A stretch of DNA of 64,000 nucleotides from assembly GCF_004364165.1 (NCBI RefSeq), contig NZ_SOAY01000011.1, forward strand, positions 558,001 through 622,000. Direction: 5' to 3'. Made by a program: the position numbers and the translations under genes. This DNA comes from Maribacter spongiicola (GTDB taxonomy: Bacteria; Bacteroidota; Bacteroidia; Flavobacteriales; Flavobacteriaceae). Under the pieces are notes generated by a model. That model was given only the letters and a program-made list of their open reading frames with translations. It was not told where the DNA came from and ran no database searches. Shown here piece after piece: positions 39,818 to 49,286 of the stretch. Position 1 is the stretch's first letter; the number at the start of each line of letters is the position of its first letter.

Positions 39818-40567
39818 ATGAAATTATTAGAAGATAAAAATGTAATTATTACAGGAGCAAGTAGGGGTATTGGTATGGGTATAGCCCAAGTTTTTGCTGA
39901 TCACGGTGCAAATGTTGCATTTACATATAGCTCTAGCGAGGCGCCAGCTCTTGAATTAGAAAAAGAATTGAAAGCAAAAGGTGTAAATGCTAAAGCTTAC
40001 AAAAGTAATGCTGCTAATTTTCAAGAAGCTGAAGAATTGGTTGCAAAAGTTTTAGAAGATTTTGGTGGTAGAATCGATGTTTTGATTAATAACGCAGGTA
40101 TTACTAAAGATAATCTGTTGATGCGTATGTCTGAGGCTGATTTTGATACTGTAATTGATATCAACTTAAAGTCTGTATTTAACATGACAAAAGCTGTACA
40201 ACGTACTTTGTTAAAGCAACGTAGTGGTTCAATAATTAACATGAGTAGTGTTGTAGGTGTTAAGGGTAATGCCGGACAGACAAACTATGCTGCATCTAAG
40301 GCGGGTATGATTGGTTTTACTAAATCTGTAGCTTTAGAATTAGGATCTAGAAATATTAGATGTAATGCAATTGCACCAGGTTTTATTGAAACAGAAATGA
40401 CAGATAAGCTTGATGAGAAAACTGTTCAAGGTTGGAGAGATGGTATTCCTCTAAAACGTGGTGGTTCTACTGAAGATATTGCAAATGCTTGTCTTTTCTT
40501 TGCATCAGATTTGTCTGGATATGTTACTGGTCAAGTATTGAATGTTGATGGTGGTATGTTAACCTAA
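39818..40567 (+). CDS. fabG: 3-oxoacyl-ACP reductase
   Basis: 249 residues, classical SDR. Nucleotide motif TGASRGIGMG (about 12-21), NNAGITKDNLLMRMSEADFD with the FabG-type sequence, catalytic Ser in IINMSSVVG and YAASKAG (Tyr-x3-Lys), and C-terminal SGYVTGQVLNVDGGM. NADPH-dependent reduction in fatty acid elongation. Strong match to true FabG rather than a generic SDR. Confidence 0.92.
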   Translation: MKLLEDKNVIITGASRGIGMGIAQVFADHGANVAFTYSSSEAPALELEKELKAKGVNAKAYKSNAANFQEAEELVAKVLEDFGGRIDVLINNAGITKDNLLMRMSEADFDTVIDINLKSVFNMTKAVQRTLLKQRSGSIINMSSVVGVKGNAGQTNYAASKAGMIGFTKSVALELGSRNIRCNAIAPGFIETEMTDKLDEKTVQGWRDGIPLKRGGSTEDIANACLFFASDLSGYVTGQVLNVDGGMLT

Positions 40568-40633
40568 GTCAAAAACAAACTCGGGAGGAACGCTATTTTT
40601 TATTTCCCTTTTAAGAACAACTTTAGTTTATAC

Positions 40634-42661
40634 ATGGAAAGCATAACGGTATTGTATATTATTCTTGCTGCTATTGTAGCATTGGGTATCGTTGTTTTTC
40701 AATACATATATAAGCAGAAGGCTAAAAGCAAAATTCATTGGCTTTTAGCCTTTTTGCGTTTTACAGGTATTTTCGGATTGTTGCTTTTGCTGATCAATCC
40801 GCAGTTCTCTCAAAAATCGTACACCTTAGAGAAGCCTAATTTGGTAATATTGGCTGATAATTCTACATCTATTGAAGAGAGCGCAGCGCAATTAAATGAA
40901 ATACTGTCTGAAATAAAGTCATCAGAAGATATTACGGATAGATTTAAAGTTACCGATTACAGTTTCGGGACTGATTTAGAAATTTTTGATAGTCTTTCTT
41001 TTCAAGAGAAAAACACCAATATCTATAAATCGCTATCTGCGTTAAAAGATGTGTATGCACGCGAACAGACAGTTACTATTCTATTGTCTGATGGAAATCA
41101 AACCATTGGGCAAGATTATAGCTATTTTAAATCCAACCAAAATAATAGTATCTACACGGTAGTTTTAGGCGATACTACCAAATATAAGGACATTTCGGTG
41201 GGGACTATTCAAACCAACAAATACGCTTTTTTAAAGAATAAATTTCCGTTAGAAACCTTTGTTTCATATCAGGGTAATAGTGCTATATCGGAAACTGTTT
41301 CTATAAAAATGAATTCGAAAGTTGTTCATAAAGAGAATGTGAAATTAACTTCTCAGAACAATTATAAACCTATTTCTATTGAGGTAGAGGCGAATACCGT
41401 GGGAATAAAAAATCTGGTCGTTGAAGTTTCTCAGTTGCCAGAAGAACGAATTATTAAGAATAATAGAAGAACTACAAGCATTGAGGTCATCGATGAGAAA
41501 ACTAAGATTGCTATAATTTCAGATATTCTGCATCCGGACTTAGGGGCGCTTAAAAAGGCTATTGAAAGTAATGAGCAGCGAAAAGTTTCAATTCTAAAAT
41601 CTAATGTTGCAAATAGTATTTTAGAGGATATTGATTTATTTATATTTTATCAGCCTACAGCTAGATTTCAGAACTCTTTTAAATATGCCAGAAGTAAAAA
41701 TGCAAACACCTTTATCATCACCGGCACACAAACAGATTATTCATTTTTAAACAAAGCCGATGTCCCTTTTGAAATAGAGAATGGTTATCCGCAGCAGGAA
41801 GTATTCGGTTTGTTGAATAATGCTTTTACAAAATACGATATTTCTAAATTTGATTTGACAGATTTTCCGCCATTAGTTAGTGATGCTGGTCCAATTCTTA
41901 TTACTTCGCCTTACGAATCTTTATTGGGTACTCAGATAAAAGGGCTGAATATTCAGCAACCATTGTTGTCGGTAATGGAGAAAAATTCTCAGAAAAGTGC
42001 ACTATTAATGGGGGAGAACCTTTGGAAATGGAGAGTGCAGACTTATAGGAATACAAATGAATTCGTCAATTTCGATGAGTTTATTGGTAATTTTATTAGA
42101 TATCTAACTAGCACAAAGAACAAATCTAGACTAAACGTTGATTATGAAAAGATGTACGAGGGTAGTAGTAAAACCGTTATAACGGCGACGTATTTTGATG
42201 AAGCGTTTTTATTTGATTCAAATGCAAAAGTGAAAATTAAGGTAACGAATACAGAAACTAAAAAGGTTCAAACGAACCCAATGGTTTTAAAAAATGGATA
42301 TTTCGAAGCAGACCTATCTAATTTAATCGCTGGGTCATATGAATTTGTGGTTTCCGTAGAAAATGAGTCAAAAAAAGAGACCGGAAAATTTACAATTTCT
42401 GAGTTTGATATGGAAAATCAGTTTGTATCAAGCAATAATGTAAAGTTAGAAAAGTTAGCTGTAAACTCCGGCGGAAAATTATTTTATCCTTCTCAAATAG
42501 AAGAATTACTAGCAGATTTGAAAGAAAATGATGCTTATGTACCTACCGAGAAAAGCACTGAAAATATCGTATCTTTGATTGATTTCAGAATGCTTTTGGC
42601 AATTATAGTTTTTGCCTTTGCAGCAGAATGGTTTATAAGAAAATATAACGGATTAATTTAA
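40634..42661 (+). CDS. VWA-like domain membrane protein
   Basis: 675 residues: two N-terminal membrane helices (about 5-24 and 36-54), a VWA-like domain (about 68-190) with a MIDAS-like DNSTS at 75-79 and LLSDGNQT, a long extracytoplasmic region and a C-terminal helix (about 648-665). The layout resembles BatA/aerotolerance-type or glutamine-amidotransferase-like membrane proteins of Bacteroidota. Function unknown. Lies between fabG and the prohibitin gene; the 10-bp gap to the latter suggests cotranscription. Confidence 0.75.
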   Translation: MESITVLYIILAAIVALGIVVFQYIYKQKAKSKIHWLLAFLRFTGIFGLLLLLINPQFSQKSYTLEKPNLVILADNSTSIEESAAQLNEILSEIKSSEDITDRFKVTDYSFGTDLEIFDSLSFQEKNTNIYKSLSALKDVYAREQTVTILLSDGNQTIGQDYSYFKSNQNNSIYTVVLGDTTKYKDISVGTIQTNKYAFLKNKFPLETFVSYQGNSAISETVSIKMNSKVVHKENVKLTSQNNYKPISIEVEANTVGIKNLVVEVSQLPEERIIKNNRRTTSIEVIDEKTKIAIISDILHPDLGALKKAIESNEQRKVSILKSNVANSILEDIDLFIFYQPTARFQNSFKYARSKNANTFIITGTQTDYSFLNKADVPFEIENGYPQQEVFGLLNNAFTKYDISKFDLTDFPPLVSDAGPILITSPYESLLGTQIKGLNIQQPLLSVMEKNSQKSALLMGENLWKWRVQTYRNTNEFVNFDEFIGNFIRYLTSTKNKSRLNVDYEKMYEGSSKTVITATYFDEAFLFDSNAKVKIKVTNTETKKVQTNPMVLKNGYFEADLSNLIAGSYEFVVSVENESKKETGKFTISEFDMENQFVSSNNVKLEKLAVNSGGKLFYPSQIEELLADLKENDAYVPTEKSTENIVSLIDFRMLLAIIVFAFAAEWFIRKYNGLI

Positions 42662-42671
42662 ATAGACATTA

Positions 42672-43487
42672 ATGGATAAGTTACCTAAGATTGCGTTACC
42701 CGCAATATTTATTTTTATTGTAATAATTATTGCAATTTCAAAATCAACAGTTACAATAGACTCTGGTCAAGCAGGTGTTTTGTACAAAACTTTTGGTGGT
42801 GGTGTTGTAACCGATGAGCCACCTATGGGTGAAGGGTTTCATTTAGTAGCACCTTGGAACAGGGTTACTGTTTATGAAGTACGTCAACAAGAGGTTCTTG
42901 AAAAAATGAATGTACTTTCTAGTAATGGTCTTGATATTAAATTGGAGGCTTCTGCTTGGTTTGAGCCAATTAGAAATGATTTAGGAAAGTTACATCAAGA
43001 AAAAGGTGAAGATTATATTTCTAGAGTTCTTTTACCAACCATACGTTCTGCTGCACGTTCAGTAGTTGGTCGTTATACGCCAGAGCAATTGTATTCAAGT
43101 AAAAGAGATGCTATTCAGCAAGAAATATTCGATGAGACTCAAAAAATAGTTTCTGGTCAATATATTCAATTGAACGAGATTTTAGTAAGAGATGTTACCT
43201 TGCCACCTACAATTAAAGATGCTATCGAGAGAAAGTTAAAGCAAGAGCAAGAGTCCTTAGAATATGAATTTAGACTAGTTACCGCTAAGAAAGAAGCTGA
43301 AAAAGTAACTATCGAAGCACAAGGTAAGGCAGATGCGAACAGAATTTTAAGTGCTTCTTTAACAGATAAAATTCTTCAAGATAAAGGTATCGATGCTACA
43401 TTGAAATTGTCTGAATCGCCTAACTCTAAAGTAATTGTAGTTGGCGGCGGAGATTCTGGGTTACCTTTAATTTTAGGTAATAACTAA
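42672..43487 (+). CDS. Prohibitin/SPFH-family protein
   Basis: 271 residues: N-terminal signal anchor (about 6-23, ALPAIFIFIVIIIAISKS), SPFH/Band 7 domain (about 25-195) and a C-terminal coiled coil (QEQESLEYEFRLVTAKKEAE). Prohibitins form large membrane ring assemblies and often modulate proteases; the partner is not evident here. Last gene before the histidine operon. Confidence 0.9.
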   Translation: MDKLPKIALPAIFIFIVIIIAISKSTVTIDSGQAGVLYKTFGGGVVTDEPPMGEGFHLVAPWNRVTVYEVRQQEVLEKMNVLSSNGLDIKLEASAWFEPIRNDLGKLHQEKGEDYISRVLLPTIRSAARSVVGRYTPEQLYSSKRDAIQQEIFDETQKIVSGQYIQLNEILVRDVTLPPTIKDAIERKLKQEQESLEYEFRLVTAKKEAEKVTIEAQGKADANRILSASLTDKILQDKGIDATLKLSESPNSKVIVVGGGDSGLPLILGNN

Positions 43488-43566
43488 AACACGTAGATGA
43501 TTATTTTTGTTTCATTTTAAACTTTTGTTTTGTGAAATGGAAAATACCTTTTACTTTTACAGTATT

Positions 43567-43620
43567 ATGAAAAACAGAACTACACATCATCATTTCCATA
43601 TTCACGCTCAGGCGAGGTAG
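43567..43620 (+). CDS. hisL: Histidine operon leader peptide, 17 aa
   Basis: MKNRTTHHHFHIHAQAR: five of 17 residues are His, in the stretch HHHFHIH. It lies 102 bp upstream of hisG and 29 bp upstream of a perfect 13-bp terminator hairpin. This is the classical layout of a translational attenuator: a ribosome that lacks charged His-tRNA stalls in the His run and changes folding of the RNA ahead. The start codon is ATG; a short AT-rich upstream region offers TACCTTTT and TACTTTTA as weak promoter boxes. The leader is too short for automated callers. The name hisL is by analogy. Confidence 0.85.
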   Translation: MKNRTTHHHFHIHAQAR

Positions 43621-43649
43621 GAATGTATTGTAGTAGTACAACATATTTA

Positions 43650-43679
43650 AAAACCCGTTTGAGCAATCAAACGGGTTTT
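43650..43679 (+). terminator. Attenuator terminator upstream of hisG
   Basis: AAAACCCGTTTGA (43650-43662) and TCAAACGGGTTTT (43667-43679) form a perfect 13-bp stem capped by a GCAA tetraloop, then GTATTT. It separates the leader peptide from hisG. GCAATCAAA (43663-43671) can instead pair with TTTGATTGC (43694-43702), an alternative 9-bp helix that would break the terminator. The antiterminator formed on ribosome stalling is not obvious by eye. Confidence 0.85.
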
Positions 43680-43721
43680 GTATTTAAATCTCTTTTGATT
43701 GCCAAGCATTAAAAAAAGAAA

Positions 43722-44579
43722 ATGACTAAAATTAGAATTGCTATTCAGAAATCGGGAAGACTTAATGAGGAATCCCTACAAATTTTAAAAGACTGCGGAA
43801 TTTCCATTGATAATGGTAAAGACCAGTTAAAAGCTTCTTCAAGAAACTTCCCTATTGAAGTTTTTTATTTAAGAAACGGAGATATTCCTCAGTATCTAAG
43901 AGACGGAGTGGTTGATATAGCTATTATCGGCGAAAATGTATTAGTAGAGAAAGGTGAAGATATTATCATTGCAGAGAAACTAGGCTTTTCAAAATGTAAA
44001 GTTTCTTTAGCGGTTCCTAAGTCGGTGAAGTATAATTCGGTTAAAGATTTTGAGGGTAAGCGTATTGCAACTTCATACCCGAATACTGTATTGAACTACT
44101 TAAAAGAAAAAGGCGTGAAAGCCGATTTACACATCATTAGTGGTTCTGTTGAAATTGCACCGAATATTGGGTTGGCAGATGCTATTTGCGATATTGTTTC
44201 GAGTGGCAGTACCTTATTTAAAAACAACTTAAAAGAGGTTGAAGTAATGTTGACAAGTGAGGCGGTTTTAGCAGTGTCTCCCAAAATAAATGAAGCGAGA
44301 AAAGAACTTCTAGAAAAGTTACAGTTTAGAATTCAGTCGGTTTTAAGAGCTAGAGGTTCTAAATATGTTTTATTGAATGCACCTAATGACAAATTAGACG
44401 GTATTCTAAAGCTTTTGCCAGGAATGAGGAGTCCGACAGTTTTACCTTTGGCAGATGAAGGTTGGAGCTCGGTACACACTGTTATCAACAAAGACAAATT
44501 TTGGGAGGTAATCGACGAGTTAAAGAAAGCCGGAGCAGAAGGTATTCTTGTTTGCCCAATTGAGAAAATGGTATTGTAA
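43722..44579 (+). CDS. hisG: ATP phosphoribosyltransferase, long form
   Basis: 285 residues: two periplasmic-binding-like domains (KIRIAIQKSGRLNEESLQIL at the N-terminus; the PRPP loop DAICDIVSSGSTLFKNNL at about 152-169) and a C-terminal PII-like regulatory domain (about 215-285), so it is the long, self-sufficient form inhibited by histidine rather than one needing HisZ. First committed step of histidine synthesis; the first structural gene of the operon. Confidence 0.95.
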   Translation: MTKIRIAIQKSGRLNEESLQILKDCGISIDNGKDQLKASSRNFPIEVFYLRNGDIPQYLRDGVVDIAIIGENVLVEKGEDIIIAEKLGFSKCKVSLAVPKSVKYNSVKDFEGKRIATSYPNTVLNYLKEKGVKADLHIISGSVEIAPNIGLADAICDIVSSGSTLFKNNLKEVEVMLTSEAVLAVSPKINEARKELLEKLQFRIQSVLRARGSKYVLLNAPNDKLDGILKLLPGMRSPTVLPLADEGWSSVHTVINKDKFWEVIDELKKAGAEGILVCPIEKMVL

Positions 44580-44588
44580 TTAGGTTTT

Positions 44589-44666
44589 TAGCTTATAGCC
44601 TTTTGCTATTAGCTATTCTAATTTTTAATGTTTTGCCAGAAGCCAAAAGCTTAGGGCTATTAGCTA
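44589..44666. repeat. Palindromic intergenic repeat between hisG and hisD
   Basis: TAGCTTATAGCC (44589-44600) and GGCTATTAGCTA (44655-44666) are complementary at 11 of 12 positions. The 11-mer GCTATTAGCTA also occurs directly at 44605-44615 and 44656-44666. The gap between hisG and hisD consists mostly of this element. Confidence 0.6.
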
Positions 44667-44675
44667 GTTAAAGAA

Positions 44676-45959
44676 ATGAATAAAATATATAATCCCAAAA
44701 GGCAAGATTGGAAAGACGTTCTTATGCGTCCGACCCAAACTGTTGCCGATATTGAAGGATTGGTCAACACTATTTTTGAGGAAGTAAAGCTTGGCGGTGA
44801 TCGAATCTTAAAAAAGTATACCGAGCAATTTGACAAGGTGAACTTAGAGAATCTTTTGGTTTCAGAAGATGAAATTAAAGAAGCCAAAGCATTGGTTTCA
44901 GAAGATCTAAAAGCTGCTATTCAATTAGCGAAATCGAATATAGAAGTATTTCATACTGCTCAGAAAACGGGTAGGGTTGAAGTGGAAACCACAGCGGGAG
45001 TTTCTTGTTGGCAAGAAAAAAGACCTATTCAGAAAGTGGGACTTTATATTCCTGGCGGAACGGCTCCTTTGTTTTCTACTATCTTAATGTTAGCGGTACC
45101 AGCAACTATTGCAGGTTGTAATGAAATTGTTTTATGCTCTCCTCCGGATAAGGCAGGAAAGCTGAATCCTGCTATTTTATATACGGCAGATTTATGCGGA
45201 GTAACCAAAATTATAAAAGTAGGGGGAATTCAAGCGATTGCCGGAATGACTTTTGGAACAGAAACCATACCACAGGTGTATAAAGTTTTCGGACCAGGAA
45301 ATCAATATGTAACCGTAGCAAAGCAAATTGCAACAAAACACGGAGTTGCAATAGATATGCCTGCGGGTCCTTCAGAATTATTGGTGGTAGCTGATGATTC
45401 TGCGAATGCTGCTTTTGTCGCTTCAGATTTATTGAGTCAGGCAGAACACGGTGTTGACAGTCAGGTGATTTTGGTTTCTACATCTAAAGAAATGATTGAT
45501 GCGGTAGAGAAGGAAGTAGCTCTGCAATTAGAAGATTTACCGCGTAAAGAAATCGCCAGACAAGCAATTGCAAATAGTAAATTGATTTACGTTAATAATG
45601 ATCAAGATGCTATTGATTTAATAAATGAATACGGACCAGAGCACTACATTGTTTGTGTAGAAAATGAAGATTTCTATATTGATAATACGCTGAATGCTGG
45701 TTCTGTTTTTATAGGTAATTACACTCCAGAAAGTGCTGGTGATTATGCTTCTGGTACCAATCATACCTTGCCAACAAATGGATATGCTAAGCAATATAGC
45801 GGTGTAAATTTGGATAGTTTTATGAAAAGCATGACTTTTCAGAAAATAACAAAAGAGGGTATTCAAACCATTGGTAATGCAATTGAACTGATGGCGGAGG
45901 CTGAAGGATTAGAAGCTCATAAAAATGCAGTTACTTTAAGATTACATAGTTTAAAATAA
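44676..45959 (+). CDS. hisD: Histidinol dehydrogenase
   Basis: 427 residues, full length. KVGLYIPGGTAPLFSTILML (about 125-144), FGPGNQYVTVAKQIA, DMPAGPSELLVVADD, LSQAEHGVDSQVIL with zinc-ligand His, and EHYIVCVEN near the catalytic region. Two successive NAD-dependent oxidations of histidinol to histidine, the last step of the pathway. Confidence 0.96.
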   Translation: MNKIYNPKRQDWKDVLMRPTQTVADIEGLVNTIFEEVKLGGDRILKKYTEQFDKVNLENLLVSEDEIKEAKALVSEDLKAAIQLAKSNIEVFHTAQKTGRVEVETTAGVSCWQEKRPIQKVGLYIPGGTAPLFSTILMLAVPATIAGCNEIVLCSPPDKAGKLNPAILYTADLCGVTKIIKVGGIQAIAGMTFGTETIPQVYKVFGPGNQYVTVAKQIATKHGVAIDMPAGPSELLVVADDSANAAFVASDLLSQAEHGVDSQVILVSTSKEMIDAVEKEVALQLEDLPRKEIARQAIANSKLIYVNNDQDAIDLINEYGPEHYIVCVENEDFYIDNTLNAGSVFIGNYTPESAGDYASGTNHTLPTNGYAKQYSGVNLDSFMKSMTFQKITKEGIQTIGNAIELMAEAEGLEAHKNAVTLRLHSLK

Positions 45960-45986
45960 TGTCATTTAGGCTACGCTCAATGACCA
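45960..45986 (+). repeat. Copy of the GTCA...GAGCG repeat after hisD
   Basis: GTCATTTAGGCTACGCTCAA followed by TGACC; ends GTCATT and AATGAC are inverted. Read on minus it contains GTCATTGAGCGTAGCC, related to copies at 49859-49884 and 51479-51588. It begins immediately after the hisD stop. Confidence 0.55.
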
Positions 45987-46002
45987 ACACCATATTGAAC
46001 TA

Positions 46003-47049
46003 ATGAGTTTCAACTTAGATAAAATAACACGAGAAAACGTAAAGGGCTTGAGTCCGTATTCTTCTGCACGAGACGAATACGTTTCAGATGGTTCTACCAT
46101 GGTTTTCTTAGATGCAAATGAGAATCCGTTTGAAAACGGAGTCAATCGGTATCCTGATCCTCAACAAAGAGGCTTGAAAGCGATATTGGCTGAACAGAAG
46201 GGTATAAAGGAAGAAAATATACTTTTAGGTAATGGTAGCGATGAAGTTTTAGATTTGTTGTTCAGAGCTTTCTGTGAGCCTAAACAAGATAATATCATTA
46301 CACTACCACCTACATACGGAATGTATAAGGTACTTTCTGGTATCAATCTAGTCGAAAATAGAGAAGTGCTATTAACGCATGAATTTCAGCCAAATGTTGA
46401 AGAAATCCTAAAAACGATTGATAGCAACACGAAACTATTATTTATCTGCTCACCAAATAATCCTACAGGTAATAGTTTTTCAACTAAGGTTATAGAAGAA
46501 CTTTTAAAGTCCTTCGACGGATTAGTAGTAATTGATGAGGCATATATTGATTTTTCGTCTGAAGAGAGCTGGACATCAAAACTGGCTGAGTTTCCGAATC
46601 TGATTATCACGCAAACTTTATCAAAGGCTTATGGTATGGCGGGTATACGATTGGGTATCTGTATTGCATCCGCAGAAATTATTGCTGTAATAAATAAGAT
46701 TAAACCTCCGTATAATGTAAATCAACTTACGCAAGAGAAAGCTTCTTCTCGTGTTTTGGATATAGATGCTGTTAAGAACGAGGTGAATCAGATTTTAGCG
46801 GAGCGAGCAAAATTAGAAGAGGCTTTAAAAACAGTTTCTTTTGTTGAAAATATTTACCCTACCGATGCAAACTTTATTTTGGCAAAGGTAGATGATGCTA
46901 CACTTAGGTATAATCAATTATTAGCTAAAGGGGTTGTGGTACGGAATCGAACAACACAGCCATTATGTGCAAATACACTGAGATTTACAGTAGGTACGTC
47001 TAAAGAAAACAATAGTGTAATTACTGCTTTAAAAGAATTATCCAACTAA
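46003..47049 (+). CDS. hisC: Histidinol-phosphate aminotransferase
   Basis: 348 residues, PLP class I/II aminotransferase. [20 protein letters not shown] (about 33-52), [20 protein letters not shown], and PLP Lys in [16 protein letters not shown]. Converts imidazole acetol phosphate to histidinol phosphate. One base separates it from hisB. Confidence 0.95.
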   Translation: MSFNLDKITRENVKGLSPYSSARDEYVSDGSTMVFLDANENPFENGVNRYPDPQQRGLKAILAEQKGIKEENILLGNGSDEVLDLLFRAFCEPKQDNIITLPPTYGMYKVLSGINLVENREVLLTHEFQPNVEEILKTIDSNTKLLFICSPNNPTGNSFSTKVIEELLKSFDGLVVIDEAYIDFSSEESWTSKLAEFPNLIITQTLSKAYGMAGIRLGICIASAEIIAVINKIKPPYNVNQLTQEKASSRVLDIDAVKNEVNQILAERAKLEEALKTVSFVENIYPTDANFILAKVDDATLRYNQLLAKGVVVRNRTTQPLCANTLRFTVGTSKENNSVITALKELSN

Positions 47050-47050
47050 T

Positions 47051-48193
47051 ATGGAAAATAAAAAAAGAGTACTATTTATAGACCGAGATGGTACTATAAT
47101 AAAAGAAACAGTTGATGAGCAGATAGATGCTTTTGAAAAAATGATTTTCTATCCAAAGTCATTTACTTTTCTGGGTAAAATTGCAAAAGAATTGGATTAT
47201 GAATTGGTGATGATTACCAACCAAGATGGTTTGGGTACAGATGTATTCCCAGAAGATACCTTTTGGCCAGTTCATAATTTCATTCTTAAATCCTTTGAAA
47301 ATGAGGGGGTTGTTTTTGATAAAGTTTTTTTAGATAGAACTTTTCCACATGAAAATGCCAATACTAGAAAACCTGGCACTGGCTTATTGACCGAGTATTT
47401 TTCTGATGATTATGATCTTGAGAATTCCTTTGTAATTGGTGACCGATTAACCGATATGGAATTGGCAAAAAACTTAGGTTCTAAAGGTATATTTATTAAT
47501 GATGAAACCAATTTAGGCACAGGAGAAATTACAGTAAAACGTGATGAATTAGATAGCCATATTGCTATTGAAAGTAACGATTGGGAGAAGATTTATGAGT
47601 TCTTGAAACTGAATGATAGAACTGCAGAAATTCATAGGAAGACCAATGAAACGGATATAGCTATAAAACTAAACCTAGATGGTACGGGTAAGAGTGATAT
47701 AAAAACCGGATTGGCATTTTTTGATCATATGCTAGATCAATTGGCTCGTCATGGGCAAATGGATTTAATGATTAAAGTTGATGGTGATTTAGAAGTTGAT
47801 GAGCACCATACTATCGAAGATACTGGTATTGCTCTTGGTGAGGTATTTCATATGGCTTTAGGAAATAAACTAGGTATTGAACGATACGGGTTCTGTTTAC
47901 CAATGGATGATTGTCTAGCACAATCTGCGATAGATTTTGGCGGCAGAAACTGGTTAGTATGGGATGCAGACTTTAAACGTGAAATGGTGGGTGATATGCC
48001 TACGGAGATGTTTCATCATTTCTTTAAATCGTTCACTGATGGAGCAAAAGCAAACCTGAATATAAAGGCAGAAGGCACCAACGAACATCATAAGATTGAA
48101 GCCATTTTTAAAGCTTTTGCAAAAAGTATTAAAATGTCAGTAAAGAGAGATGTAGAGAAGATGGTGTTACCAAGTACGAAAGGAGTCCTTTAA
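47051..48193 (+). CDS. hisB: Bifunctional histidinol-phosphatase / imidazoleglycerol-phosphate dehydratase
   Basis: 380 residues. N-terminal HAD phosphatase (about 1-165) with nucleophile motif [11 protein letters not shown] and [15 protein letters not shown]-terminal IGPD domain (about 185-380) with [32 protein letters not shown] and [12 protein letters not shown]. Carries out the seventh (dehydratase) and ninth (phosphatase) steps of the pathway. The fusion is known from enterobacteria and Bacteroidota. Confidence 0.96.
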   Translation: MENKKRVLFIDRDGTIIKETVDEQIDAFEKMIFYPKSFTFLGKIAKELDYELVMITNQDGLGTDVFPEDTFWPVHNFILKSFENEGVVFDKVFLDRTFPHENANTRKPGTGLLTEYFSDDYDLENSFVIGDRLTDMELAKNLGSKGIFINDETNLGTGEITVKRDELDSHIAIESNDWEKIYEFLKLNDRTAEIHRKTNETDIAIKLNLDGTGKSDIKTGLAFFDHMLDQLARHGQMDLMIKVDGDLEVDEHHTIEDTGIALGEVFHMALGNKLGIERYGFCLPMDDCLAQSAIDFGGRNWLVWDADFKREMVGDMPTEMFHHFFKSFTDGAKANLNIKAEGTNEHHKIEAIFKAFAKSIKMSVKRDVEKMVLPSTKGVL

Positions 48194-48196
48194 AAA

Positions 48197-48272
48197 TAGT
48201 ACTAAGTATTAAGTACAAAGTATTGAGTCTTTTTAAGATTTGCTTTGTACTTAATACTAAGTACTTAATACT
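48197..48272. repeat. Palindromic repeat between hisB and hisH
   Basis: A 24-nt arm (48197-48220) pairs with 48243-48266 at 22 of 24 positions. The 12-mer GTACTTAATACT occurs at 48247 and 48261 and its complement at 48205; the same 12-mer occurs at 50631, before hisF. It fills the hisB-hisH gap. Confidence 0.7.
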
Positions 48273-48279
48273 AGTTTTA

Positions 48280-48861
48280 ATGAAAATTGTAATTATAAAT
48301 TACGGAGCAGGAAATATTCAGAGTATCAAATTTGCTATAAAACGCTTGGGTTACGAAGCGGTTTTAAGTAATGATGTTTCTGAAATACAACATGCGGATA
48401 AAGTGATATTCCCAGGGGTTGGTGAGGCGAGTAGCGCCATGCACAAACTGCGTGATAGCGGATTGGATAAACTGATTCCAAACTTAAAGCAACCTGTTTT
48501 AGGTATTTGCTTAGGTATGCAATTAATGTGTCATTCATCTGAAGAGGGAAATACAACAGGACTCGGAATCTTTGATGTTGATGTTGTCAAGTTTGATAAC
48601 ACAGTCAAAGTTCCTCAAATTGGGTGGAATCAGATTACGAATCTGAAATCCGAATTATTTAAAGGTGTTGAGGAAAAAGAACATATTTATTTAGTACATA
48701 GTTTTTATGCGCCATTGTGCTCTGAAACAATTGCTGAATGTACTTATGGTTTAGATTACAGTGCTGCATTGAAAATGGATAATTTTTACGGTACTCAGTT
48801 TCACCCAGAGAAATCTAGTGATGTGGGAGAGAAGATATTAGAGAATTTTTTAAAGATGTAA
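48280..48861 (+). CDS. hisH: Imidazole glycerol phosphate synthase, glutaminase subunit
   Basis: 193 residues from the ATG at 48280 (MKIVIINYGAGNIQSIKFAI); an upstream in-frame extension would run through the palindromic repeat and is rejected. Class I glutamine amidotransferase: nucleophile Cys in GICLGMQLM, and the His/Glu pair in QFHPEKS. Supplies ammonia to HisF. Its stop overlaps the start of the GNAT gene by one base. Confidence 0.95.
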   Translation: MKIVIINYGAGNIQSIKFAIKRLGYEAVLSNDVSEIQHADKVIFPGVGEASSAMHKLRDSGLDKLIPNLKQPVLGICLGMQLMCHSSEEGNTTGLGIFDVDVVKFDNTVKVPQIGWNQITNLKSELFKGVEEKEHIYLVHSFYAPLCSETIAECTYGLDYSAALKMDNFYGTQFHPEKSSDVGEKILENFLKM

Positions 48862-49283
48862 TGAAGAAAGATTACTTTATTTCAAAGGATAAAAGTTTAT
48901 TGAATGTTGAAGAAATTCAAAAATTCATAGCAACTTCTTATTGGGGTAATGGTCGAACTTTAGATGAAGTAAAATTAACTATTGAGAATTCATATTGTTT
49001 TGGAATATATACACCTGATAATAAACAAATTGGATTTGCTAGAATAGTTACCGATTATATTTACTTCGGATATTTCATGGACGTGATTATTCTAGATAAA
49101 TTTCAAGGTCAGGGTTATGGTAAGATTTTGGTTCATGCAATATTAGAAGATACTACCATCAAGAAACTTAAAACATTAGCATTAAAAACAAAGGATGCGC
49201 ATCATTTATATGAGCGATACGGATTTGACAAAATAGGAGATTCACCTTTGTGGATGTCCATTGATAGACAAATATTACAATAG
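48861..49283 (+). CDS. GNAT-family N-acetyltransferase inside the his operon
   Basis: 140 residues. GNAT fold with acetyl-CoA loop LDKFQGQGYGKILVHAIL (about 73-90) and a C-terminal HHLYERYGFDKIGD (about 113-126). It overlaps hisH by one base (TAATG) and precedes hisA by 3 bp, so it is translationally embedded in the operon. Not a known step of histidine synthesis; substrate unknown. Could act on a small amine or be a passenger. Confidence 0.85.
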   Translation: MKKDYFISKDKSLLNVEEIQKFIATSYWGNGRTLDEVKLTIENSYCFGIYTPDNKQIGFARIVTDYIYFGYFMDVIILDKFQGQGYGKILVHAILEDTTIKKLKTLALKTKDAHHLYERYGFDKIGDSPLWMSIDRQILQ

Positions 49284-49286
49284 ACA

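Noticed and set aside
43567-43620. His codon run read as a possible engineered tag or chance A/C-rich tract
   Set aside because: Position ahead of a terminator and hisG, with a proper start and stop, fits a leader peptide better.
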